DNA from: Fidelibacterota bacterium
GTDB taxonomy: Bacteria > Marinisomatota > Marinisomatia > Marinisomatales > TCS55
Length of the DNA: 17,080 bases
Direction: 5' to 3'
Assembly: GCA_002725545.1 (NCBI GenBank)
Contig: PBPW01000087.1
Coordinates: 7,863-24,942, forward strand
Each line of letters opens with the position of its first letter. Within the stretch, counting starts at the first letter, position 1. A program made the translations under genes and the position numbers. Under the pieces are notes generated by a model. It ran no database searches. It had not been told where the DNA came from and saw only the letters and a program-made list of their open reading frames with translations. Of the stretch, positions 4,484 through 14,600 are shown piece by piece.

Positions 4484-7400
4484 TGGCAAGTATTACACAG
4501 ACCGTACCTACATATGAAGGTGGTATATCACAACAAGTAGAAACAAGAATATTACCAGGTCAGGTGAAAAATATCGTTAATGCTATACCTGATGTTGTAT
4601 ATGGTTTATATAAAAGACCTGGATCAGAAAGAGCTGGTGTAACCAAATTACCTAATGTACAATCAGGAGGATCTTGGTTTCATTATTATAGAGATGAGGA
4701 TGAAGGATCTTATATAGGTCAAGTCGCAACTGATGGTGCTATTAGAATGTGGAAAGCTTCTGGTGATAACCCAGGCGCCGAGCAAACAGTAACCTATGGT
4801 ACAGGTGGTGCTACTGCTATTAAGTCTTACCTAACAGCTAGTGCTTCTGGTTCTGAAGATATACAATCATTAACTTTAAATGATACTACATTCTTAGTTA
4901 ATAGAAGTAAGACCGTAAGTACTACTGGTACTACTCCTGCTAGACCTGATACACATTTTGCATTTATAGAATTATTAAGAACAGAAAATGGTAGGCAGTA
5001 TAGTTTAAATGTTTATAACACTGAATCTACTACTAATATCAATGTTGCAACTAGAATTAAAATAGAAAGTGATACATTAGATGAAGGTAATGGTAGTGGG
5101 TTATGTCCAGGTATAGGTACACAGATATTCTCCTGCAGTACAGCTGTAGAACATACTATACCTACTAGTGGTATTAATACAGGTACAGATGTTATAACCA
5201 AAACAGATCATGGCTGGTCTAATGGTCAGAAAATAAGGTACTGGAATATGGGAGGTACCACGGCTGCAGGATTAACAGATGGTGAAGAATATTATGTAAT
5301 AGATGCAGCAACTGATACCTTTAAAGTATCTGCTACTTCAGGTGGATCAGCAGTAAATATTACAGGTACTGGTAATAATGATCAAATATTTACCGAACTT
5401 GCTGGTACTGTTAAAAGTATTACTAACGCAGCTGGTACTAGATATACTGGAGTAGGTACAAAAAGTAATATAATATTTAAAATTACCTCACTTGGACAAC
5501 AAGGTAAGTCTGGATCAGGTACTGGTGCAAATGATTACGCATGTTCTTATAATAGACAGTTAACATTATTACATGGTGGAGAAGGTTTTATTGTAGGTGA
5601 TAAAATAACTGTAACTTTAGATCAAGCTAAGACCAGTTATGATTATACTATCGAAATAGAAGAGATAGAAACAGCAGCTATTAAAGCTGATATAAAAGCT
5701 GTAAGACCTACACCCACACCTTTTGATGCAGACACAGCTATTACAGCTGATGCTATATTAGGTGGGATAATAACCGAATTAGATGGTACTGGTATTACAG
5801 CAAAAATTATAGGTAATGGTGTATATTTAACAAAAAGCTCTGCTTTTCAAGTTGAAGTTGTAGATCAAGACTTGATGAGAAGTATGGCTGGAGATGTTAA
5901 TGATGTAACTAAATTACCTAACCAGTGTTTAGATGGTTATATAGTACAAGTATCTAACACTAGAATGTCAGATGAAGATGATTACTATGTAAAATTTGAA
6001 GGTGCTAATGGTAAGGATGGTACAGGAAAGTGGGTTGAATGTGCAGCACCAGGTATAGTTAAATCCTTTGATGCTGCTACTATGCCTCATGTAATACAAA
6101 GAACAAGTATTGCTAATTATGGTACATCTACTGAGTTAGCTACATTCACTGTTAAACAGTTTGAATGGGCTGATCGTGAGGTAGGAGATGATGTAACTAA
6201 TCAAGCACCATCATTTGTTGGTACAAAGAATACAGCTGATCCTCCTGTTTACGCACAAGATGTTACTATAAATAAAGTATTATTCTTTAGAAATAGAGTA
6301 GCTTTTCTAACTGGTTCTCATGTCATCTTATCACAACCTAATACAGCAGCTAAACCTAATTTCTGGAGTGCTAGTGCTTTAGCAATAAGTGCTATAGATC
6401 CTATAGATATAGAATGTAGTTCCAATTACCCCTCTGATTTATTTGATGGTATAGAAGTTACTACAGGTTTATTATGTTTTAGTAGTAACCAACAATTTTT
6501 ACTATCTTCTGATGATACTGTTCTTAATCCAGATACTGCTAAACTTAGAAGTGTATCTGCCTTCAATTATAATACAGTTATACCTCCGATTTCTTTAGGA
6601 CCGAGTATAGCTTGGATAGATAATAGTGGTAAATATAGTAGGTTCATGGAAAGTGCTAATATACTTAGAGAGGGAGAACCAACAGTAGTAGATACAAGTA
6701 AAGTTGTACCTAGTTTACTACCTAAAGATATAGATTTATTTACTAATTCTAGAGAGAATAATGTAGTTTTCTTTGGTAAGACAGGATCTAATGACGTTAT
6801 CGGATTTAGATATTGGAATACTTCTGAAGGTAGATCTCAAGCTGCATGGTTTAAATGGCAATTTAAAAATAATGCTAAATATCATTTCTGTATAGATGAT
6901 GCATATTACTATTTAGATAGTGATAACTTCCTTCAAAAAGTAAATCTAATACAAGCAACAGAAGATCCTAGTATAGATCAAGATAGTATAAATTACTTAT
7001 TACATTTAGATAACCATACAACAATTTCAGGAGGTGTATATAGTGCTACTACGCAGAAGACTACCTTTACTCATGGTAGTGGTGGCTGTGTATTTAATTG
7101 GCAAGCTGACGTAAGTGCTGGTACTGGTTCAAAATTAGTACTAGTTGATTCTAATACAGCTGCAACTAGAATAGGTAGATATGCAGAATGTACTGTTACA
7201 AGTGCAGGTGCTACATTTACTGTACCAGGTGATTGTTCTAGTGCAACTTTACATATAGGTTATCTTTATGATTATCAAGTAGAGTTCCCTAGAATCTATA
7301 TGCAGAAAATGGAAGGTAGATCTGCAATAACTGATATTAATTCTTCACTAGTTTTACATAGAATAAAGTTAAACTTTGGTAAGGTAGGATTATATCAAAC

Positions 7401-7635
7401 TACATTATCTAGAGTAGGTAAAACAGATTATACTCATACATATGAATCTACAACATTAGATGAATATGATGCATCAGATGCTCCTTATTTAGAAGAGAAA
7501 GTACAAACAGTACCTATATATGAAAAGAATAGTAATGTAGATATTACTTTAAAATCTGCTCACCCTGCACCAGCTACATTACATTCAATGAGTTGGGAAG
7601 GTGATTTCACACCCAAAAACTACCGTCGTGTCTAA
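4483..7635 (+). CDS. gp12: Tail tubular protein B (T7 gp12-like), enlarged
   Basis: From ATG 4483 this is 1050 residues, against 794 in T7 gp12. The N-terminal part (ASITQTVPTYEGGISQQ, then GLYKRPG near 41-47) matches T7 gp12 (ISQS..GGISQQ, LQKRP). The middle has the conserved MPHVIQRTS segment and the sequence NRVAFLTGSHVILSQPN, and the C-terminal half is beta-rich, as expected for the hexameric nozzle at the tail tip. Residues about 225-302 hold an additional module (DHGWSNGQKIRYWNMGG, LTDGEEYYVIDAATDTFKV) of a type found as repeats in many phage tail and adhesin proteins. The frame is open seven codons further upstream to a TTG (4462), but the ATG overlapping the gp11 stop is preferred; a GGAGGGGG run (4464-4471) precedes it. 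Codon use is strongly AGA/TTA/ATA. Confidence 0.93.
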   Translation: MASITQTVPTYEGGISQQVETRILPGQVKNIVNAIPDVVYGLYKRPGSERAGVTKLPNVQSGGSWFHYYRDEDEGSYIGQVATDGAIRMWKASGDNPGAEQTVTYGTGGATAIKSYLTASASGSEDIQSLTLNDTTFLVNRSKTVSTTGTTPARPDTHFAFIELLRTENGRQYSLNVYNTESTTNINVATRIKIESDTLDEGNGSGLCPGIGTQIFSCSTAVEHTIPTSGINTGTDVITKTDHGWSNGQKIRYWNMGGTTAAGLTDGEEYYVIDAATDTFKVSATSGGSAVNITGTGNNDQIFTELAGTVKSITNAAGTRYTGVGTKSNIIFKITSLGQQGKSGSGTGANDYACSYNRQLTLLHGGEGFIVGDKITVTLDQAKTSYDYTIEIEEIETAAIKADIKAVRPTPTPFDADTAITADAILGGIITELDGTGITAKIIGNGVYLTKSSAFQVEVVDQDLMRSMAGDVNDVTKLPNQCLDGYIVQVSNTRMSDEDDYYVKFEGANGKDGTGKWVECAAPGIVKSFDAATMPHVIQRTSIANYGTSTELATFTVKQFEWADREVGDDVTNQAPSFVGTKNTADPPVYAQDVTINKVLFFRNRVAFLTGSHVILSQPNTAAKPNFWSASALAISAIDPIDIECSSNYPSDLFDGIEVTTGLLCFSSNQQFLLSSDDTVLNPDTAKLRSVSAFNYNTVIPPISLGPSIAWIDNSGKYSRFMESANILREGEPTVVDTSKVVPSLLPKDIDLFTNSRENNVVFFGKTGSNDVIGFRYWNTSEGRSQAAWFKWQFKNNAKYHFCIDDAYYYLDSDNFLQKVNLIQATEDPSIDQDSINYLLHLDNHTTISGGVYSATTQKTTFTHGSGGCVFNWQADVSAGTGSKLVLVDSNTAATRIGRYAECTVTSAGATFTVPGDCSSATLHIGYLYDYQVEFPRIYMQKMEGRSAITDINSSLVLHRIKLNFGKVGLYQTTLSRVGKTDYTHTYESTTLDEYDASDAPYLEEKVQTVPIYEKNSNVDITLKSAHPAPATLHSMSWEGDFTPKNYRRV

Positions 7636-8059
7636 ATACATTCACCCAATTACAGTTAGGGCTGCCATTGAGGTAGCCACTAACTTACGTCCTGAAGACC
7701 TTAGAGAGGTTGTTGAAGGTCATGGGGTAGATCCATTAAAACATTTAGTTAACAAAGCTCTGGAAGGCTCCTGTGTGTATTTCACAGTGCCTAACGGTAA
7801 GACTGCCGGAATGGCTGGAGTCGAAGATAATGTTATCTGGATGTTAACAACACCAGCTATACATGAATTTCCAATTACATTCGCTAGAGAAGCTAAACGA
7901 TTTGTAGAAGGTCGAAACGAATCGTTACTCTGGAATATTGTGGATGCACGTAATCTGGTACATTTAAAATTATTAAAATTCTTGGGCTTTAAATTTTTGA
8001 GAAAAATTTCTAATGGTCCAAATCAATTGTCCTTTATCGAGTTTGCCAAGTGTGTTTAG
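7628..8059 (+). CDS. gp13: gp13-like protein (internal virion protein A family, acetyltransferase-like)
   Basis: 143 residues from GTG 7628, close to the 138 of T7 gp13 and in the same genomic place. The N-terminal part (IHPITVRAAIEVATNLRPED) resembles T7 gp13 (TIRPATIADAVYVATNMR). The body has an acetyltransferase (GNAT)-like pattern: a strand-rich centre (CVYFTVPNGKTAGMAGVED, NVIWMLTTP) and a late helix-strand (LVHLKLLKFLGFKFL) as in GNAT C-terminal parts. In T7 gp13 is required for assembly but is not kept in the virion. The start is uncertain: GTG 7628 gives an eight-base overlap with gp12, GTG 7601 a longer one; I chose 7628 because conserved sequence starts right there. The last codons overlap the gp14 start. 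Confidence 0.75.
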   Translation: MSKYIHPITVRAAIEVATNLRPEDLREVVEGHGVDPLKHLVNKALEGSCVYFTVPNGKTAGMAGVEDNVIWMLTTPAIHEFPITFAREAKRFVEGRNESLLWNIVDARNLVHLKLLKFLGFKFLRKISNGPNQLSFIEFAKCV

Positions 8060-8667
8060 GTCCAGATCCCAATGCTAGAATAAAAGCTCAAGCAGAAGAA
8101 CGGGATAGACAACGTAGATTTGAGTTTGCAGGAAAGAATCTTGCTTACACAAATAAATCAAGAATAGTCGCAGCTGCACAAAAAGATGTTGCAGGTCTAA
8201 TTAAATCAAGAAATTTATCTGATTTAAAAGTAGGGTTAGAACAACAGAAAGGAAAGTATCTTAAAGCTGTAGAGTCTTATACTGCAAGTATATTAAAAAA
8301 TAGAGCCACTGGAGTAGCTAAAGGAGGCGGCTCCGTATCAAGACAATCTATGTTAAGAGGTGGTAGTAAAGCAGAAGGATATCTTAAGAAACTTCAGAGA
8401 GTAGAAGCAGGATATGAAACAGCAAGAGGTAGAGGTATGGATATAGCATTAGAAGCTCAAAGACGTAACCAAATGGCACAGAATGAGAATCTAAGAAAGC
8501 AACAAGGGTTACCACCTAACTTCGGTAGAGCTACACATTATGTACCTGTACAAGATAATAGATTTATGTCTACATTAGCTACTGGTTTATCTATTGGTTC
8601 TATGTTTGCTACTGGTGGAATGAGTAACTTCCTTGGTGCTTCGAGTCAAATAGTAGGAGGACTTTAA
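8050..8667 (+). CDS. gp14: Internal virion protein B (T7 gp14-like)
   Basis: The 205 residues match the size (T7 gp14 has 196) and place of the core protein ejected first into the host, where it forms a channel in the outer membrane. Visible features: an N-terminal part MCLGPDPNARIKAQAEERDR, a long charged helical stretch (roughly residues 15-90 and 105-150, coiled-coil-like), and a C-terminal segment with Gly/Met/Ala-rich hydrophobic sequence (STLATGLSIGSMFATGG), which could enter a membrane. The start is GTG 8050 inside the end of gp13 (ten-base overlap); no ATG is available near the conserved N-terminus. Both gp13 and gp14 thus start with GTG, which may keep their dose low. Similarity to T7 itself is weak by eye, so order carries much of the weight. 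Confidence 0.8.
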   Translation: MCLGPDPNARIKAQAEERDRQRRFEFAGKNLAYTNKSRIVAAAQKDVAGLIKSRNLSDLKVGLEQQKGKYLKAVESYTASILKNRATGVAKGGGSVSRQSMLRGGSKAEGYLKKLQRVEAGYETARGRGMDIALEAQRRNQMAQNENLRKQQGLPPNFGRATHYVPVQDNRFMSTLATGLSIGSMFATGGMSNFLGASSQIVGGL

Positions 8668-8670
8668 TTA

Positions 8671-10737
8671 ATGGCTGATACATTAAAAGATTTAATAGCT
8701 GAAACTACAGCATACCGCCTACCTACCCATGACAAAGCAACCACCAATTGGACACCTAATACTAGTACTTTATTAGAAGCTACCAATAAGCAAATAGAAG
8801 AAAATATAGAATCTGATAAGCAACAATCACTGCAAATGCAGGAGGATCTTAAATATTTTTATGATCAGAAAGAAAAGACTGATAAGGCTAAATTAAAAAG
8901 TTTTGTATCAGGTGGTGTTGCATTAGCTAAATGGATTCAAGATGAAAGAAAAGCTGATAAAATATTTAAAGAGCATCAGAAACTTGACAAAGAAATAAGA
9001 AATCATAAAGAGCTTAATAGAATTCTTGATATAAGTAAAGATATTTTTTCTTTAGATAAATTAGATAAAGCTGGTTTTAATTGGGATGTCACTGATCTTA
9101 AAAGTCCTCTTTTTACAAGTACTGATATCAATGAAATCCTAGAAAGAGAGAATTACGTTGAAAGATCTTTACTTAAATCTGAATTAAATGCTGATTTAAT
9201 GGCATGGGATGCAAATAACTTAGAAGGTATCGATCCATTTGAATTATATCTACTAACATCTGATACAGATAGCGGTCAAGAAATTGAAAATAAAGAAGCA
9301 TTCTATCAAAAGGTAGATGACTTCAAACCAATGGGAGTACAAATTTCTGGTGCTCATGTGTTCAAAGCTGGTAGTATCACCAATGATAGAGGTGAGCCAT
9401 TACCTAGAGACATGAGCTATTTTGAAGCTTTAGAGTCTAATAATATATCCGATAATGCTTGGGCTCCATATCTTGAAAAAGCTTTATGGTCTGCATATTA
9501 TGCCTATTGGAATAAGAATTATAATTTAGATGGACTATCAGATAGAGAAGTAAAGAATAGAATCTTTAAACCTTTCTTAGAAGAGGTTAGTAAGAATCGT
9601 GGTACAATAGTAAACAGTCTACTTGAGAAACGTGTAGGTAAAGCAAAGCAACAACGTTATATAGGTCTACTTAATACTTTACAAAGCACCGATCCTTTAA
9701 TTGGTGGTATGGCAGGTGTTACTTCTAAAGGTGGTTATATCTCTCAAAATGAACTCCTTGCTGATGGTACTAAAGATAATAACCAAGGCTGGAATAATTT
9801 TGCTGATGATATAGAATTCATGGCTAAACAAGAGATAATATGGGATGGTAATAGATTAGAGAAAATATTAAACCAACCATTCATACGTAGAGATAACGGT
9901 AAAAAAACAACTTTAGCTGAATTAAAACCTGAGATATATCAAAGATTATCTAAAGTAGTAAATGATTTAAAAGCTAAAGAAACTCAAACAAATGATTTAG
10001 CACAAACACAAACTATTGATAATGCTTATGTGGAAATAGCGCCATTAGCCAATGATGCTTTTGATTCAGGTAACGCATCAGATATTGCTATGGCAAATCA
10101 GAAGATAGTTGAAGCAATGAAAAAAGCTTCTAGAGAAACTGGCTTACCTGTAACACATCCTAAGTTTAATGACTTTAAGTTATTATCAGACAAATTACGT
10201 TATGTTGATGCACATAATGCAGTTACTGAATTATCAGAGCTACAAGCTAAAACTGGATATCTAAATTGGGCTCTTATTGATAGAATTCCAGAGAATTGGG
10301 ATGGTGGTTATGGTCGTACAAATGAGAAAAACTATTGGATTAAACAAGCTCAAAAGTATGGTGCAATAGGATTAGGACCAGAGGAACTAGGAATATATGA
10401 AAGGAGAATAGAAACACTAGTAATGAATCTAGGTAAATATAGACACTTAGTAAGTAAAAATTTTGCTGGTTCGAAAAGTGCTTTCATTAAAGATACAAAT
10501 GAATATAAAAATACTTTAGCTAGATTCTATCTTGAATTGAATAAGGTAAATGTTAGGAATGAACGTGAATTAAGATTAGAACCAGATAACAAAAAGAAAG
10601 ACCTGCTAGAGCAAAGATTTGCGGCAGAAGCTTTTACTGTTATTCCTGAACTTTATAAAAATCCAGACTCAGCAGAATTTAAAGCTTTAAGTGATAATCC
10701 ATGGAACCTAAAGTATACGTTGAAGGTAGTACACTAA
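8671..10737 (+). CDS. gp15: Internal virion protein C (T7 gp15-like)
   Basis: 688 residues, close to the 747 of T7 gp15 and in the same position. In T7, gp15 forms the middle ring of the ejectable core and, with gp16, a conduit across the periplasm. The sequence is almost wholly helical and charged. Residues about 35-130 (IEENIESDKQQSLQMQ, KQEK-rich, KIFKEHQKLDKEIRNHKEL) look coiled-coil. There is one weakly hydrophobic patch (SFVSGGVALAKWI) and no signal peptide or catalytic motif. The C-terminus ends YTLKVVH. ATG 8671 follows the gp14 stop by three bases; AGGAGG (8657-8662) upstream could serve as SD. The last 37 bases overlap the next gene in another frame. Direct sequence recognition is weak; the call rests mainly on gene order, length and composition. 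Confidence 0.75.
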   Translation: MADTLKDLIAETTAYRLPTHDKATTNWTPNTSTLLEATNKQIEENIESDKQQSLQMQEDLKYFYDQKEKTDKAKLKSFVSGGVALAKWIQDERKADKIFKEHQKLDKEIRNHKELNRILDISKDIFSLDKLDKAGFNWDVTDLKSPLFTSTDINEILERENYVERSLLKSELNADLMAWDANNLEGIDPFELYLLTSDTDSGQEIENKEAFYQKVDDFKPMGVQISGAHVFKAGSITNDRGEPLPRDMSYFEALESNNISDNAWAPYLEKALWSAYYAYWNKNYNLDGLSDREVKNRIFKPFLEEVSKNRGTIVNSLLEKRVGKAKQQRYIGLLNTLQSTDPLIGGMAGVTSKGGYISQNELLADGTKDNNQGWNNFADDIEFMAKQEIIWDGNRLEKILNQPFIRRDNGKKTTLAELKPEIYQRLSKVVNDLKAKETQTNDLAQTQTIDNAYVEIAPLANDAFDSGNASDIAMANQKIVEAMKKASRETGLPVTHPKFNDFKLLSDKLRYVDAHNAVTELSELQAKTGYLNWALIDRIPENWDGGYGRTNEKNYWIKQAQKYGAIGLGPEELGIYERRIETLVMNLGKYRHLVSKNFAGSKSAFIKDTNEYKNTLARFYLELNKVNVRNERELRLEPDNKKKDLLEQRFAAEAFTVIPELYKNPDSAEFKALSDNPWNLKYTLKVVH

Positions 10738-11624
10738 GTCCATATCAAGTTGAAAGTAATCAATTAGCAACTACTTTTGCAGAAACAGGTGGTGACTTTG
10801 AACAAACAGTAGGGTTTCCATATTACTGGAGTATTGGTGAAGAGCAAGCTTTAAAATCAATTATTGCAGGAGAATCTATAGAAAATATAGATTATTATAA
10901 AAACGTAACTCCGAATGGCAGAAAGTTTCCACAGATTCCTATCGAACAAGTTGTAAATGCAAGGATAGAAGCTACTAAAGATTTAAGAAAAAAGGATAAT
11001 GAGAAACCTTTGGTTTTCAATTCAGGTGAAAATATATCTGCACAAGATTATAAAGATTTATGTGTATACCCTAGTAAATCTAAACCAGCTCAAAAGCTAT
11101 GCTCTAATCCTGAGATAACTAATTGGATGTTAGAGAATTCTGTAGAGCATTATCAAGGTCAAGAATCTGATATTAATACTATTAGAAATGGTAATAATTA
11201 TAAGGAATCTCTTGTTGATGAGAGACCATTATCAACACTATCTTTATCAGAAATAATACGTGGAACACCACTACCTGATAGAAATCAGAGGTATGGTAAA
11301 TATGGTTTAACAATAAAACGTATAGATGAACAAGTTAGAAAACAAGGGATTGATCCTAATCTTCCATTTAGTGAAGAACTTCAAGACCAAATAATGTTAG
11401 GATTAATATTTGAAATGGCTAATAAAGGTAAAGAATTTAGCACTTTAACTTCTGATTATAGAAGAATTAAATGGTTAAAACCAGAAACAATCCAAGGATT
11501 TAATGCCATTATTGAATCAAAAAATCCTGAACTACAAACATATTTCAAATCACCCTACAATCAAATTCACGTATTATCTACTGCAGCAGCAAATGAGCTT
11601 GTAGATATGGTTGGAGAAAACTAA
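10701..11624 (+). CDS. 307-aa virion protein candidate with lysozyme-like motifs
   Basis: This gene sits between gp15 and gp16 and has no counterpart in the T7 order. Residues about 139-240 carry a motif series like that of phage muramidase/transglycosylase-type domains: a helix leading to YQGQESDINTIRNG (151-164), LSTLSLSEIIRG (178-188), YGKYGLTIKRID (198-209, comparable to GRYQ-x-TL), and LPFSEELQDQIMLGLI (221-236, comparable to F-P-QD-A-LL). The catalytic Glu normally near the first motif is not certain: E149 or E155 are candidates, and by one alignment the position is Gln152. The N-terminal 130 residues are unassigned. In T7 the wall-cutting domain is fused to gp16, so a separate gene here would be a split arrangement. 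ATG 10701 overlaps gp15 by 37 bases. Likely an ejected core protein. Confidence 0.6.
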   Translation: MEPKVYVEGSTLSPYQVESNQLATTFAETGGDFEQTVGFPYYWSIGEEQALKSIIAGESIENIDYYKNVTPNGRKFPQIPIEQVVNARIEATKDLRKKDNEKPLVFNSGENISAQDYKDLCVYPSKSKPAQKLCSNPEITNWMLENSVEHYQGQESDINTIRNGNNYKESLVDERPLSTLSLSEIIRGTPLPDRNQRYGKYGLTIKRIDEQVRKQGIDPNLPFSEELQDQIMLGLIFEMANKGKEFSTLTSDYRRIKWLKPETIQGFNAIIESKNPELQTYFKSPYNQIHVLSTAAANELVDMVGEN

Positions 11625-11637
11625 TTACTAAGGTAAC

Positions 11638-14600
11638 ATGGATGAATTAACTTCCTCAATCCCAGAAGCAGATGAAGTAGCTTTAAATTTAGATAGTGCT
11701 CAATTGTTTAAAGATCAACAATCAGGTCAAGGTGCACTAGAAGAACAACAATCAATTCAACAGACGCTTGATGAAACAAAAGACCCAAGACTAAAAGAAG
11801 GCGGTGGAGGAGCTGCTGGAGTAGTTAAAGAAATACAATCTGCTGTAGTAGGTGGTATACAAGATACACTACACTCTGTACAAACACTACCTGAACGTAC
11901 CATTGATATGGTATCAGGTGAGATGCAGAGAGAACGGAAAGAAAAAGGAATATATAGACCTGAGTGGAGTCCTTTTGTAAATGAAGAAAACCCTGTTATA
12001 ACTAGAACATGGTGGGGTAATTTACTTAGAGGTACTGTACATTTCGGATCATTAGCATTTGGTATTACAGCAGCAGCTGGAGCAGCAGGTATATCAGCAC
12101 CTGCTTCTCTAACTGGATTAGCTGGTTGGAGTCTTATAAGAGCTGCTGGTATAGGTGCGGTATCTGATATGATATCCCATACTTCCGATGGTGAGAATGT
12201 ATTAGGAATGATGCGTGATCGCTATGGTTGGATAGATACACCACTTAGTACAAAAGATACTGACCATCCTATATGGATGAAATTTAAAAATATAGTAGAA
12301 GGTATGGGTATAGGTGTTGTCTTTGATAGTGCTAGTATGGCATTAGGTAAAGGCAGTAAATATGTTCAAAGTCAAGTACAAGCAAGACAGCAAGGTGTTG
12401 AAGTAGATACTATAAGAAAAGGTATCTCTGAAATAAGAAACTTTGAAGACTCATTCCGTGCTGCTAAGAATGCTCCTATTGCTGATTCTCATCAAGGTAA
12501 TAATATATCTAGAGATGATCCTTTTGTTGTTTGGGAAAGACAGAAAAGAATACGTAATGAATGGGGTTCTGAAGATGGATCTGCTGGTAGTGTTACTACA
12601 CCTGTAATGAGGGAAAGGATTGCTAGACAATCTGGTATATCTGAAGAACTAGTTGAAGATGTACTAAGAAAACTTTACAGTTCAGAAAAGTTCCAAAAGG
12701 TTTTAGAGTCAGTACAAGGTAATAGACAAAGATTAGTTGAAGTATTTGGAGATGCAATTGCAGCTCACCAAAGAATTACACAAGGTAGAAATGCAGCTGA
12801 CATGACAGCTGATGAGTACCTAAAAGAGATCTTTGAAACATCACAAAAGTTTGATATTACAGATATAAGTGGTGCTAAAGTAGATGAACTTACTACTATT
12901 ACAGCAAAGAATGTTGTAGTTAGTGATTTAGTTGTAGCTACTTTATTACAAGAATTAAGAGATAGAGGTATAGCTGGTAGAGAGATATATAACTTTGCTA
13001 ATTTAACAGATATCGATGGACCTGCAGAGCAGATAGTTGATACCATGTTAACTGCTATTGCTGAATCTAAACGTGCTAAATATACTTTATCTAGACAGTT
13101 TGCTGCTTTAGGTGCTAAACAAGTAGATGTAATGAATGACACTATAACTAAAGAGGTAGCAGATGCTAGAGAACAGATACAGACTATACTTAAAATAGCT
13201 AATAGAGATGAAGATGGAGATTTAATGTTAGCTATGTTTGAAGCATTCTCCTCAATGAAGACTGTTAACAATGTTGATGACTTTGTTTATTGGGCAAAGA
13301 GAATGATTAAAGGAGGAGATATAGAAGGTAAATATAATACTGGAGCTATGGTTAGAGAGCTTCAAGGTATGATGATACATAGTGTTTTAAGTAGCCCTAA
13401 GACACCTATGAGAGCTGTAATGGGTACAAGTATAGCAACCTTTACTAGACCACTTAATATGGCTTTAGGTGCTACAATGATGGGAGATTTTACTACTGCA
13501 AGAGCAGGGTTAGCTTCTTTAAATGCTATGATGGAAACTATACCAGAAGCATGGAAAGTATTTAAAACTAAATTAGATGGTTATTGGAGTGGAGAATTAT
13601 CTACAGTTAAATCTCGTTTCCAAGAATATACAAAAGGAGATGATAACTGGGAAATCTTAAGACGTTTTGCTGAAAGTGATCAAGCAGATGCTGGAGATAA
13701 AGCAGCTTTCTTTATGGCTAATATGGCTAGATCTGCTAATAATTCTAACTTCCTTACATATTCTACCAAGTTAATGGCAGCAACTGATGATGCCTTTGCT
13801 TATATTTTAGGTCGAGCTAAGATGAGAGAGAAGGCATTCTTATCAGCATATGATGCTAAGAAGTCTGGAGCTTTACAAGCTTATACAGAGATAACTCCTG
13901 AGCTAATTAAAGTATATGAAGAAGATTTCTATAGTCAAATCTTTGATGGTAATGGTAGGATTATAGATGAAGCCACTAAATTTGCTAGACAAGAAGTAAC
14001 TCTTACACAACCTTTAACTGGTTTTGCTAAGAACTTAAACGCTGTATTCCAACAGAATGCATGGGCTGAACCTTTCTTCTTATTTGCAAGAACTGGTGTT
14101 AACGGATTAAATTTAACTGCTAAACATACTCCTTTATTTAACTTCTTTGTTAAAGAATGGAATGACATAGCTTTTGCTAATCCACTTAATCCTAGAGCTA
14201 TGGAAGCCGTATCTAAATATGGTATAACTAATGCTAGAGAACTGACTAATGCTAAGGCATTACAAGTTGGTAGATTAGCTATGGGTTCTTCTATTATTAG
14301 TATGGCATCATGGGCTTGGATGCAAGGTAAACTGACTGGTAATGGAACTGCAGATAGGCAAAAGAATCAAGCATGGAAAGCCTTTGGATATAAACCAAGG
14401 TCTATTGAATTAGTACCTGGTGTATGGTTTAATTATGACTCAATAGAACCATTCAACCAAATTATGTCTATTGTCGCTGATATAGGTGATGCTAGTCAAC
14501 TAATGGGTGAAGAATGGACAGAACGAGAATTACAAAAGATATCACTTGTAGTAGCTCAGGGTTTAACTTCTAAATCTTACCTCGCTGGTATGCAACAATT

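Noticed and set aside
8747..8761. ATTGGACACCTAATA resembles the Syn5 promoter ATTGGGCACCCGTAA.
   Set aside because: Inside the gp15 coding frame (NWTPNT), mismatched in the 3' half; likely chance in AT-rich coding DNA.
10690..10740. Programmed frameshift joining gp15 to the 307-residue protein.
   Set aside because: The downstream frame has a TAA at 10695-10697, only just before its own ATG, and no slippery heptamer is seen in the overlap; simple overlapping start is enough.
12765..13271. A 168-codon open frame on the minus strand inside gp16.
   Set aside because: Antisense to a clear coding gene; Ser/Leu/Ile-rich shadow of its codon pattern, no start context.
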